From Paenibacillus xylanexedens (GTDB lineage: Bacteria > Bacillota > Bacilli > Paenibacillales > Paenibacillaceae), in NCBI RefSeq assembly GCF_007676705.1, contig NZ_VEBF01000001.1, forward strand, positions 2,163,574-2,227,573: DNA of 64,000 nucleotides, read 5' to 3'. Position 1 is the stretch's first letter. Each line of letters begins with the position of its first letter. Below are positions 1 to 7,490 of the stretch, piece after piece. The position numbers were made by a program, and so were the translations under genes. A model generated the notes under the pieces. The model was not told where the DNA came from, made no database searches, and saw nothing but the letters and a program-made list of their open reading frames with translations.

Positions 1-222
1 TCCACTCGGGAAAAATACAGCCGATTCCTTGCCGAGAACGTCAGCCATCTGTTGCTGAAATTCTTCAATGATGGGGCCGTTACCGTAGTGGTCACTGAAC
101 ATCTCCCCATCGATCTGCTCCAGTACGTTCTGAAGCACCTTCACTTGGCGACTGCCATGACCCCCTACAATAAATTCTGCCTGATTAAAGGCATCAGCCA
201 ACGTTAACGCAGTTTCTTTCAA
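1..222 (-). CDS. Threonine-aldolase-like PLP lyase, N-terminal fragment
   Basis: The first 74 codons of a gene that runs off the left edge. It starts at TTG (222), preceded by GGGAGTGAGTG; there is no ATG in a good place. The fragment reads FIVGGHGSRQVKVLQNVLEQ, then GEMFSDHYGNGP and VLGKESAVFFPSG. The last segment is the conserved start of the PLP-binding fold of the beta-eliminating lyase/threonine aldolase family, where a 'sufficiently occupied' small domain precedes the cofactor lysine, which lies outside the window. The family cleaves L-threonine or L-allo-threonine to glycine and acetaldehyde in the cytoplasm. The gene lies 53 bp upstream of, and on the same strand as, the following LysR stop, so the two could be co-transcribed. 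Family call is fairly sure; substrate is inferred. Confidence 0.7.
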   Translation of the reverse strand, partial: MKETALTLADAFNQAEFIVGGHGSRQVKVLQNVLEQIDGEMFSDHYGNGPIIEEFQQQMADVLGKESAVFFPSG

Positions 223-275
223 AATCACTCACTCCCTTATAGTGCATGTTCGTAAACGGACTTTTGAACAACCTC

Positions 276-1136
276 TTATAGTTCTGGTTCTGTAATGATC
301 TCCACCAAAGCGCTGAGCGCACTAGATATATGTTCACCACGAGAATACACAAATCCTACTTCCAACCGGCAATAGGGATCAGGCAAAGACATCACCGCGA
401 TCTCGCCTCTTAATTCTGCTTTGGTAACCGAAGAACGTGGCAGCAATGATACACCGAGCCCGGCAGATACCCCATTCAGAATCGTGTCCAGTGTTCCATA
501 TTCCATGATGTTAAGCGTGTGGATACCCTGATCTTTCAAAAAGGATTCCGCCTGAGTGCGATGTGTGCATCCGATCTCAAAGAACAACATCGGTCTGGAC
601 AATAACGTGTTTAATTGATGTACTCCAGGTTCGGCGATCAACACCAATTCTTCGTCATACATCTTCATATAGTTGAGATCAGGATGATCGATTGGGCCAT
701 ATATTAAGGCACCATGCAATTCATGTTGAATGACCTTCTGGTTCAGTTCATGGGTCCCACCCGTGACAAGCGAATGCTGTACTTCCGGGTAGCATGAACT
801 GTATTCAGCCAAGAGCGGCGTCAGAAAAGTGGAAGCTGCTGTCTCTATGGCACCCAGACGAAGCAGGCCAGCTGGTGGGTTCCCCACTTGCGTGGCCTGC
901 TCTGCTTCATATAATAATTCCAATATTCTATCCGCATACCCAAGCAGATTCTCGCCCGCTGGTGTGAGCGACATCCCTCGATTGGAACGATGAAATAGCG
1001 GTACTTGCAGTTGAGTCTCCAACTGTTTAATCCGTGTTGTTACATTGGACTGCACATAATTGAGTGAGAGCGCAGCTTTACTGATGCTACCTTCGCGGGC
1101 AACCGCCTGAAATATTTTCAGATCACCTGCATCCAT
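276..1136 (-). CDS. LysR-family transcriptional regulator
   Basis: A 286-residue protein of normal LysR length. The N-terminal winged helix-turn-helix (residues about 1-60) shows the typical pattern DLKIFQAVAREGSISKAA ... VTTRIKQLE. The rest is the periplasmic-binding-protein-like effector domain (about 88-280). The start ATG (1136) follows AGGTGATCAGGGT. It is divergent from the oxidoreductase gene at 1275, with 138 bp between them; this region holds the direct repeat TTCATTTT-T-GTTCATTTT near 1183-1200. By the usual LysR arrangement it probably controls that neighbour and itself, with an unknown small-molecule inducer. Family is certain; target is inference from position. Confidence 0.9.
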   Translation of the reverse strand: MDAGDLKIFQAVAREGSISKAALSLNYVQSNVTTRIKQLETQLQVPLFHRSNRGMSLTPAGENLLGYADRILELLYEAEQATQVGNPPAGLLRLGAIETAASTFLTPLLAEYSSCYPEVQHSLVTGGTHELNQKVIQHELHGALIYGPIDHPDLNYMKMYDEELVLIAEPGVHQLNTLLSRPMLFFEIGCTHRTQAESFLKDQGIHTLNIMEYGTLDTILNGVSAGLGVSLLPRSSVTKAELRGEIAVMSLPDPYCRLEVGFVYSRGEHISSALSALVEIITEPEL

Positions 1137-1197
1137 ACCCTGATCACCTGCTTGATATCTATGATTTTAAATGATACTGACATTCATTTTTGTTCAT

Positions 1198-1226
1198 TTT
1201 ACGTGAATCTGTTCCATCTGTACAAT
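1198..1226 (+). promoter_or_regulatory. Possible promoter of the quinone-oxidoreductase-like gene
   Basis: A TACAAT -10 element (1221-1226) lies 17 bp after a weak TTTACG -35 element (1198-1203). The poor -35 and the preceding TTCATTTT direct repeat fit an activator-dependent promoter controlled by the divergent LysR protein. This is sequence matching only. Confidence 0.4.
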
Positions 1227-1274
1227 GAGGCTCAGTAGTGAAGTACAGCTACATAGACAGGAGGAATATTGATC

Positions 1275-2264
1275 ATGAAAGCTATTGTCCATTCTGGCCA
1301 GAGCGGCCTTGCAGGTCTTCGATATACAGAGTCAACATCTCGCACACCTGAGACAGGGGAAGTGAAAATTCAACTGAAATCTGCTGGAATTAATCATCGT
1401 GATCTGTTCATCATGGCAGAACGAGCGCGTCAGGATGCCCCTCTCATTCCCGGTTCGGATGGGGCAGGTATCATCGTTGAGATTGGCGAAGGCGTAAGAG
1501 AATTCACAGTAGGTGATGAAGTTATTATTCATCCTACGCTCGGTTGGGAGTTTGCGGATAACGTACCCATCGTTCCTGATATTGTGGGTGGTCCTGCGGA
1601 TGGAACGCTCGCACAATATATTACGTTGCCTGCGGAAAATGCTCTGCCTAAGCCAGCCCATCTATCCTGGGAGGAAGCAGGCGTGTTGTCTCTTTCGGCG
1701 TTGACCGCCTATCGCGCTTTGTTAACTCGCGGTGAACTGAAACAAGGTGAACACATCCTCATTCCCGGCATTGGCGGCGGTGTAGCGACCTATGCCCTGC
1801 TCATGGCCGTAGCCGCGGGTGCCCAGGTTACCGTCACCTCCAGAAGTGAAGCCAAAAGAAAAGAGGCGCTGCGCCTGGGTGCTTCCCATGCGTTGGATAG
1901 TCATGGCGATTGGAGTTTGCAGAGCAATATGGAACCTGTGGACATGATCTTGGATAGCATCGGACAAGCCATGTTTCCGAAATATTTTGATATAATTAGA
2001 CCAGGTGGACGTATCGTGATGTATGGTGCAAGCTCAGGGGATGATCTGACCGTTCCGATTCGCTCTATCTTCTTCCCCCAGGTAAGTCTGATCGGCACCT
2101 CTATGGGCAGCCGTGAAGAGTTTGTCCAGATGCTGCAATGGGTAGAGCAACATAACATACATCCTGTCATTGATGGTGTATATCCGTTACAGGACACAGT
2201 GAAAGCTTTCAAGCGTATGGAAAAGGGTGCACAGTTTGGCAATCTGGCTATAATTATGGAGTAA
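1275..2264 (+). CDS. Medium-chain zinc-type alcohol dehydrogenase / quinone oxidoreductase-like protein
   Basis: A 329-residue medium-chain dehydrogenase/reductase. The GroES-like domain carries INHRDLFI and [12 protein letters not shown]; the Rossmann domain carries the nucleotide loop [14 protein letters not shown]. There is no four-cysteine structural zinc site, so it belongs to the zinc-poor quinone-oxidoreductase branch (the B. subtilis YogA kind) and probably reduces a quinone or enone with NADPH in the cytoplasm. AGGAGG (1259-1264) lies 10 nt before ATG 1275 and only 4 nt before an in-frame TTG at 1269; I prefer the ATG. The divergent LysR gene is the likely regulator. Substrate unknown. 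Confidence 0.8.
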   Translation: MKAIVHSGQSGLAGLRYTESTSRTPETGEVKIQLKSAGINHRDLFIMAERARQDAPLIPGSDGAGIIVEIGEGVREFTVGDEVIIHPTLGWEFADNVPIVPDIVGGPADGTLAQYITLPAENALPKPAHLSWEEAGVLSLSALTAYRALLTRGELKQGEHILIPGIGGGVATYALLMAVAAGAQVTVTSRSEAKRKEALRLGASHALDSHGDWSLQSNMEPVDMILDSIGQAMFPKYFDIIRPGGRIVMYGASSGDDLTVPIRSIFFPQVSLIGTSMGSREEFVQMLQWVEQHNIHPVIDGVYPLQDTVKAFKRMEKGAQFGNLAIIME

Positions 2265-2295
2265 CATCTGTCTGAGATGAATGGGGTGAATTCAA

Positions 2296-2586
2296 CTGAT
2301 CCGTATCGTTAAACGTACACTCATTGTAGTTGTCTCTATTATGCTTTTGGCCCAAATTCCTATGTTGAAAGAAACCTTTGCCCGAGGAGTAACTACGATA
2401 TATGTGAAGATGAAGTATCCCCAACGTTCCTTTCAATTCCATGATTTCATCTACGAATCTCATTTCGGAAGCTATATCATTTCTTATGCAGATCAAGACG
2501 GAACACCCATTCACCTGATGCTTGAACCAAAATTATTGCCTATTATGGTTACATATGATCCATTAGATCAGCCCATGAAAGACTAG
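2296..2586 (+). CDS. Small membrane-anchored hypothetical protein, probable CTG start
   Basis: A 96-residue reading frame. The first ATG (2341) would cut into a hydrophobic stretch and has no ribosome binding site. In frame upstream, CTG 2296 follows GGGGTGA (2283-2289) by 6 nt, right after an in-frame TGA. Starting there gives IRIVKRTLIVVVSIMLLA, a positive-inside membrane anchor or signal, then an extracellular tail with FGSYIISYADQDGTPIHLML and IMVTYDPLD. This pattern resembles small exported Firmicute proteins of the YfjL type, of unknown function. It sits 31 bp after the oxidoreductase and 37 bp before the immunity-like gene, so it may share their transcript. That it is a gene is likely; its start is inferred. 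Confidence 0.55.
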   Translation: MIRIVKRTLIVVVSIMLLAQIPMLKETFARGVTTIYVKMKYPQRSFQFHDFIYESHFGSYIISYADQDGTPIHLMLEPKLLPIMVTYDPLDQPMKD

Positions 2587-2623
2587 TTTTGTTCACGCTA
2601 TTAATCATTCAGGAGGTATGGAT

Positions 2624-2842
2624 ATGGACAATCCATTGCATTTGGTCGAATTGGTTCGCAAACTAATGGACTCCGAAGGAACGGAAGCGGAGTTGGATGA
2701 CATGTTGATGGAGCTACAGCAGCAGGTACCTCATGCAGACATCAGTAATCTGATCTTCTGGGATGATCGAGACTTGACGCCTGAACAGATTGTGGAGGAA
2801 GCGTTGGCTGCCCGTCCCATCCTGCTTCCAACCCAATTATAA
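2624..2842 (+). CDS. Colicin/pyocin-type bacteriocin immunity protein, orphan
   Basis: A 72-residue acidic protein. AGGAGG (2611-2616) is 7 nt before ATG 2624; the ATG at 2618 is too close to it. The pattern EGTEAELDDMLMELQQQVPH ... SNLIFWDD ... LTPEQIVEEAL matches the four-helix Im2/Im7/Im9 family: an acidic helix, then the histidine-proline-like turn, the D-LI-(Y/W) motif and the S/TPE-IV-A helix. In Gram-negatives such proteins bind and block DNase or tRNase colicins inside the cell. No HNH or colicin-like toxin gene is seen nearby, so it is an orphan; in Firmicutes it may protect against toxins of competitors or have another role. Family call from motif recognition. Confidence 0.7.
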   Translation: MDNPLHLVELVRKLMDSEGTEAELDDMLMELQQQVPHADISNLIFWDDRDLTPEQIVEEALAARPILLPTQL

Positions 2843-2973
2843 ACTCCATTCAGGGGCAAACGAATACTTATGTCTGCTGAGCAAAAGGCTGATATTTTGC
2901 AGAGTTGTTCCCTTTTCCAATAGACTCATGAAATACAAAAGTAACGCCAGTGGATTAACTGCTCCTCCTCTCT

Positions 2974-4281
2974 TCATCCCTGTGAGGCGTGCGTATCCCG
3001 GACAGGGGATTCAACAGGAATGCACGGCTTCGGTGCCAGTACATATAATCCGTTCAGCCATAGCGTCAAGATCGGCATACCTACAAGCAGCAACACGGAT
3101 ACTACAAGGAACAAGGTTTCTGGTCCGTACCATTCCCCTACAGGACCGGCGAGCACATAAGCTGCCATCCCGGCGATACGAAGCATTGAATTGGTCACAG
3201 AATACACTCGGCCCCGAATTTCATTCGGCGTCGTTTCTGCGTAGTATGCAGATAAAGGAGCCATCGCTCCGCTCGCCCCGAGTCCAGCGATTAGCAGCAG
3301 GATGAGTAACCAGATAGTCTGCGGATGAAACTGCATCATGATCAGTATTACGCCTTGAAGAAAAAGTCCGCCTGTAATTAGATAACGGCGCTGGACTCTT
3401 TTCTCAAAAGCAGTAATAAGGATCGTGCCCGAGATGACCCCGATCGCCATCGCTGCAACCGCCAAACTGTAGATACGATCTCCTTGGCTCGCAGTGAGAT
3501 CCATCGTACTCTTCACATAGAGCAGTGTCCCAACCAGCACCAGCGATTGCACAACCGACTTTAGCAGATTAATGCTAGTCACATAGCGCATCACTCGATT
3601 CGTAAAAAGAAACGATGCACCTACTTTGAACATCTGCCCAAAGGTAACCAGAGGGGGTTCTGCCGTACGCCCATCTTTCCGCTGCTCGACCTGAGCGGTT
3701 CGGGGAGGGATTTTCATCATAATGGCCGCTCCTACACAGAGCATGAAGGTTAAACTGTCTAACAGAAATACTGGTCGGGGGCCGCCGGTCATCGACAGAA
3801 TTGCAGCCGCCACCAGCGGACCAATTACCTGCACAGTCTGAAAAGTTGTATGAGACATGCCAATAGCTTTGACGTACAGCTCCTTATCCAGTAAATCCGG
3901 TATGATCGAGGAACGTACAGGTGTATTAATTGCTGCCATGGCCTGCATCAGAAAAGCAATACCATAGATTACACCGACGTGATCGGTAAAAAAGACTACA
4001 CCGATGAGCAGCATACGCAAGATATCAGTTGCTACCAACAGAACAAAACGGTTCATCCGGTCTATAAATACACCTGCGATTGGCCCCACCACAATCCAGG
4101 GGATGGCTTCGATAATAAATGTCAGCGTCAGCCCCATAACGGACTGTGTTAATTCATAGACCAGCAGGGGCAGCGCCACCAGCGTCACGGCATCCCCAAT
4201 CTGGGAGACGGTCTGCCCTATCCATAACAGCATATAGTTCCGATTACGCAAGACTTGCCTGAAGCCTGTCTTGTTTTTCAT
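2974..4281 (-). CDS. MFS efflux transporter (DHA3/macrolide-efflux type), probable exporter of the RiPP locus
   Basis: A 435-residue protein with about 12 hydrophobic segments. It has the MFS loop 2-3 motif in the form GVFIDRMNRFVLLVATDILR and the repeat at the second half (NEIRGRVYSVTNSMLR). This is the DHA3 drug-efflux branch (MefA-like, proton antiport in the cytoplasmic membrane). AGGAGG lies 11 nt before ATG 4281. It is the last gene of the minus-strand unit, 106 bp after the 54-residue peptide, separated from it by a strong hairpin (4327-4358). Its position suggests export of, or self-protection against, the modified peptide. The transport family is sure; the cargo is inference. Confidence 0.85.
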   Translation of the reverse strand: MKNKTGFRQVLRNRNYMLLWIGQTVSQIGDAVTLVALPLLVYELTQSVMGLTLTFIIEAIPWIVVGPIAGVFIDRMNRFVLLVATDILRMLLIGVVFFTDHVGVIYGIAFLMQAMAAINTPVRSSIIPDLLDKELYVKAIGMSHTTFQTVQVIGPLVAAAILSMTGGPRPVFLLDSLTFMLCVGAAIMMKIPPRTAQVEQRKDGRTAEPPLVTFGQMFKVGASFLFTNRVMRYVTSINLLKSVVQSLVLVGTLLYVKSTMDLTASQGDRIYSLAVAAMAIGVISGTILITAFEKRVQRRYLITGGLFLQGVILIMMQFHPQTIWLLILLLIAGLGASGAMAPLSAYYAETTPNEIRGRVYSVTNSMLRIAGMAAYVLAGPVGEWYGPETLFLVVSVLLLVGMPILTLWLNGLYVLAPKPCIPVESPVRDTHASQG

Positions 4282-4326
4282 ACTATGTGATGCCTCCTAT
4301 GTAAGGTGTTGGATGCTGTAATAACA

Positions 4327-4358
4327 GAACGGGCTCTCTCGTGAAAGACAGCCCGTTC
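4327..4358 (-). terminator. Hairpin between the peptide gene and the MFS gene (partial terminator or processing site)
   Basis: Arms GAACGGGCT (4327-4335) and AGCCCGTTC (4350-4358) pair perfectly over 9 bp. On the minus strand the hairpin follows the peptide stop codon (4388) and is followed by TGTTATTAC rather than a pure T run. It is therefore likely to be a leaky terminator or a 3' stabiliser giving more peptide mRNA than exporter mRNA, a common plan in peptide operons. Confidence 0.6.
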
Positions 4359-4387
4359 CATGCTTTACTCGCTCAAACACATAATAA

Positions 4388-4552
4388 TTACCATTCTGAT
4401 ACAACTCGGCTTGTAACAACGCGGGTCAGGCGTTTAGGTGTAAGTGCAGATGTATCGGTTACTTTTTCGCTATCCAGTACAGCTTCTACCGTTTCTTCCA
4501 CTGGTTGTTGCACAACCTCTTCTACTTGAGTTGTATTTAATACTTTCGACAT
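4388..4552 (-). CDS. Putative RiPP precursor peptide, 54 residues
   Basis: ATG 4552 is preceded at 8 nt by AAAGGAGGTG (4561-4570), the strongest ribosome binding site of the locus. An upstream in-frame ATG at 4573 would translate the RBS itself and is rejected. The peptide begins MSKVLNTTQVEEVVQQPVEE, an acidic, Val/Glu-rich leader-like part up to about residue 30. It then becomes basic and Thr/Ser/Arg/Val-rich with two RVV units (residues 44-46 and 49-51) and ends SEW with a terminal Trp. There is no Cys, no transmembrane segment and no Sec signal. It follows the solute-binding-like gene by 17 nt and precedes an exporter, downstream of three radical SAM genes. I infer a ribosomally made precursor with a C-terminal core. 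I recognise no named RiPP class. Confidence 0.7.
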   Translation of the reverse strand: MSKVLNTTQVEEVVQQPVEETVEAVLDSEKVTDTSALTPKRLTRVVTSRVVSEW

Positions 4553-4569
4553 ATCGTTCTCACCTCCTT

Positions 4570-6057
4570 TCATGATAGAAGTTCAATATTTTTAAGTGGC
4601 AGAACAGCGGCCTTATTTAAATGGGCTCCTTTTACACCTTCATCGATCATTACAAAATGGGAGTCGTACAATAATGGAATGACAGCCATATCATCAAGCA
4701 AAAGCCACTCTGCTTTCAGGTAATGCTTTGTTCGTTGTTGAACTTCCACCTCGTCCAGGGAGAGTAACATCAGGTGATCAAATTCTGAATTGGCGTACCC
4801 CGGCGTATTAAACGGATGATCTGTCGATAAAGGAATCAGGAAGGCACCAGGATCGGGGACATCTGCATGCCACGTCTCATACAGCAATTCGTAATCCCTA
4901 GACTCCAGTCGCAATAAATATTCACTCCAAGGAAGCCTGCGGCACTTCACCTTAATACCCAGAACACGCTTAAAATCTTCTATTAGATATAAAATCATCC
5001 GCTCCTGATAATCATGATCAAACAATGTTAATGTGAGTTCGGGAAAATGTTGCCCTCCCGGGTACCCCGCTTCAGCCATGAGGCGTCTTGCCTCAGATTC
5101 ATCCTCTTGAAGCATTTTTCTTGGTTCAGGATAATCACGCATATCCCGAGGTACTAATGCATCGGCCACCTGTACATGGGGAAGGACCGTCAACATCCGC
5201 TGACGGGAAATTGCCAGAGAGAGGGCGCGTCTAACACGCACATCCCCTAGAGGCGTGACACTGAAGTTGGGCGTAAGCACAATGGTTGCATGTACTGGTG
5301 CAGGTTGAAGCTCAGGGTTATTTTTCAATTCTTCATATCGCATCACAGGTCCATGATTAAGAAAATAGTATAGTCGCTTGCCTGCGGCAGAATAACGGGT
5401 TTGAAATACACGCAATCTCTCATCGGCATCCATAATTGGAATATAGGCCACCTGATCAATCCTGACAGCCTTCTGATCCCAGTAGTAGGGATTTCGTTCC
5501 AGTAACTTGATCGAGGGGTGCTTGATGCTTGATGCTCCCACCTTCTTAAGTCTGAATGGACCTGAGCTAACCAAATGATCTGGAGCAAAACCATAGTTTT
5601 CCACAACAGAACGTGAAACAATGGAGAAAGGCGGTGTTGCTAGATGATCCAAAATCCCTTGCACTGGTGGAGAGATATCCAACCTCACCGTTCTGGGGTT
5701 CACACCTGGGGTAGCGACCAATTCACTTCCCTGAAACTGTCCAATGCGTTGAATGGAAAAGATGATGTCGTCCGCCAGAATCGGCTCCCCGTCTGAGAAG
5801 CGTGCGTTCGTCCGTAAATAAAACAGATAACTTGCCCCAGGCTCTATGACATCCCAAGAATAAGCAATGCCAGGCTGCGGTTCAAGGGTACGCGGCTCTT
5901 GTGTAACCAACCCCTCATGGAGATTGGATACCACATTTCGTGTCACGATATCAAAAGATTCCATGGGGTCCAGCGTTAATGGAGGTACCTGTGTCAGGAA
6001 ATGTAGCGTTTTTCGCTCACCTTCCAGTACCATATCCTCCCACCAAATCATATTCAT
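4570..6057 (-). CDS. Cytoplasmic family-5 (oligopeptide-type) solute-binding protein of the radical SAM locus
   Basis: A 495-residue protein with the SBP_bac_5 fold: FLTQVPPLTLDPMESFD at the start, then FSDGEPILADDIIFSIQRI, SSGPFRLKK, RNPYYWD, VRVRRALSLAISRQRML and a long C-terminal lobe. The family normally binds peptides outside the cell (OppA, DppA) as lipoproteins. This one has neither a signal peptide nor a lipobox cysteine, and also lacks the DNA-binding domain of SgrR, so it should be cytoplasmic. Its ATG (6057) overlaps the TGA of the HemN-like gene, and its own stop touches the RBS of the peptide gene; translation is thus coupled on both sides. I infer a peptide-binding helper, for example precursor capture for the maturases. 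Known family, unusual setting. Confidence 0.8.
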   Translation of the reverse strand: MNMIWWEDMVLEGERKTLHFLTQVPPLTLDPMESFDIVTRNVVSNLHEGLVTQEPRTLEPQPGIAYSWDVIEPGASYLFYLRTNARFSDGEPILADDIIFSIQRIGQFQGSELVATPGVNPRTVRLDISPPVQGILDHLATPPFSIVSRSVVENYGFAPDHLVSSGPFRLKKVGASSIKHPSIKLLERNPYYWDQKAVRIDQVAYIPIMDADERLRVFQTRYSAAGKRLYYFLNHGPVMRYEELKNNPELQPAPVHATIVLTPNFSVTPLGDVRVRRALSLAISRQRMLTVLPHVQVADALVPRDMRDYPEPRKMLQEDESEARRLMAEAGYPGGQHFPELTLTLFDHDYQERMILYLIEDFKRVLGIKVKCRRLPWSEYLLRLESRDYELLYETWHADVPDPGAFLIPLSTDHPFNTPGYANSEFDHLMLLSLDEVEVQQRTKHYLKAEWLLLDDMAVIPLLYDSHFVMIDEGVKGAHLNKAAVLPLKNIELLS

Positions 6058-7490
6058 TTTGCTACAACCCCTTCCTGAACCGATTCATATAGTTGGACTT
6101 CATCCCGCTCTCTACCTTCGGCAATGCGCTGTTCTATACGCTCATTTAGCCACCTTTTTCCCGAGTCTGGGGTTAAGTAATAAACCAAATTGACATAGGA
6201 CAGCCATCCCGCCGGAGTCAGTTCATACTGATTATCCGTCTCTTCGACCAACCCTTCTGCTACAGCAAGCGACAGTGCCTCCAACGTCTCGCCTGGTACC
6301 CGTTCCCAGTCAATTCTGGATTTATCCAGCACGCCGCGATAAGGAAAATAAACGATCCCTTTTTCGGGACATTCCTTATTGCCAAGTGTCAGTGGAGACA
6401 GCTGTAAGGGATCCTGGTACGTCTCTTCCATGTAAATTTTGAGGGTATTTGAGTTGTAGGAACTGAAATGAAGGGTCTGTGTTACAGCACTGGCTCCAAA
6501 ACCGATAACCTCATCCGTTTCATATCCATAGAGCAGATCATGATATTTGAAAATCGGATCACGATCGATCAACACACGTTGACTGTGCGATTTGCGATCG
6601 AGCGTATAACTGTACCCGTTAATCGGAATATATCCTTTGGCACGCATATACTCATCCAGAAACATTCGGTAACTGATCTTGGTCGCTGGTGATAAGGGCT
6701 GCAAATGGTTTTCTTTGAACAATCGATGCATCTTAAGACTGGCTGACATGTAGTTTAATGGATAAAAATCAATGGTTGTTGTGTTCAGCGACATCGCCTG
6801 ATCTGCTTCTTTCAGCAAATCATCGAGGCTCTGACCAGCTAAACCAAAGATCATATCCACATTAACGTATGAAAATATATCCATAGCCATCCGGGCAACC
6901 TCGCGCACCTGCTCCACGGTAGATGTTATATTGAACACCTGGCGATACACCGGATGAAATGTTTGTATGCCGAAGCTTACTCGGTTCACACCAATGCTTT
7001 TCATCGCTTGCAGCTTGTCCCTTGTCACACTTTTAACTTCCAGCTCAAAGGTGAACTCCTGTAACCGGGACAGGTCAAATAGACCATGCAGCGCCTCTCC
7101 GAAGCGCAGAATTTGCTCTACAGTCAACACGGATGGTGTTCCTCCACCGACGGATATGACATCTACGGGAACTTGACCAATACCGGAAAAAGACGCCTTC
7201 CATTTCATCTCACGAATGAGTGCATCCATATACGCATCCGTCTTTTCCTGGGCTGTGTAGTGACTTGACCGAAAGAAAGGACAGAATGTACACAGCGTGT
7301 CACAGAATGGGATATGAAAGTACAGCGCCCTCCGGCCTTGGGTGGATGAAGGGGGCATCGCTTCCAAAGCTTCGGTAGTATCTATCACGGTATCCTCTTC
7401 ATTTGGAAATGGATAGTACCAGTTGTACACAGGTAATTGAAAATCGAATTTGAGCAGAGACTTGCGCGGATTGATTACCGGATTAAGCAT
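6054..7490 (-). CDS. HemN/HemW-like radical SAM enzyme
   Basis: A 478-residue protein. ATG 7490 has GGAGG 8 nt upstream and overlaps the stop of the previous gene (ATGCTTAA); the longer frame to 7526 lacks an RBS. The segment LYFHIPFCDTLCTFC has the radical SAM cluster cysteines C63, C67 and C70 in the HemN form with the leading YxHIPFC, followed by SVGGGTPS and INRVSFGIQT-like motifs and a C-terminal HemN winged-helix-like part. True HemN and HemW act in haem metabolism, but relatives act with methylases in natural-product pathways. Being inside a tightly coupled unit with two B12-radical SAM proteins and a peptide, a maturase role is more likely here than coproporphyrinogen oxidation. Confidence 0.82.
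   Translation of the reverse strand: MLNPVINPRKSLLKFDFQLPVYNWYYPFPNEEDTVIDTTEALEAMPPSSTQGRRALYFHIPFCDTLCTFCPFFRSSHYTAQEKTDAYMDALIREMKWKASFSGIGQVPVDVISVGGGTPSVLTVEQILRFGEALHGLFDLSRLQEFTFELEVKSVTRDKLQAMKSIGVNRVSFGIQTFHPVYRQVFNITSTVEQVREVARMAMDIFSYVNVDMIFGLAGQSLDDLLKEADQAMSLNTTTIDFYPLNYMSASLKMHRLFKENHLQPLSPATKISYRMFLDEYMRAKGYIPINGYSYTLDRKSHSQRVLIDRDPIFKYHDLLYGYETDEVIGFGASAVTQTLHFSSYNSNTLKIYMEETYQDPLQLSPLTLGNKECPEKGIVYFPYRGVLDKSRIDWERVPGETLEALSLAVAEGLVEETDNQYELTPAGWLSYVNLVYYLTPDSGKRWLNERIEQRIAEGRERDEVQLYESVQEGVVAK

Noticed and set aside
2618..2842. Pairing of the immunity-like gene with the MFS gene or peptide as a bacteriocin system.
   Set aside because: The immunity family targets nuclease colicins, the strands are opposite and there is no nuclease toxin gene nearby.
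2790..3305. A 171-residue plus-strand reading frame over the MFS gene end.
   Set aside because: It is antisense to the MFS gene, has no RBS and its protein shows no family pattern.
4341..4529. A 62-residue frame opposite the peptide gene.
   Set aside because: Ser/Thr-rich antisense shadow without RBS; the minus-strand peptide has the strong RBS and operon context.
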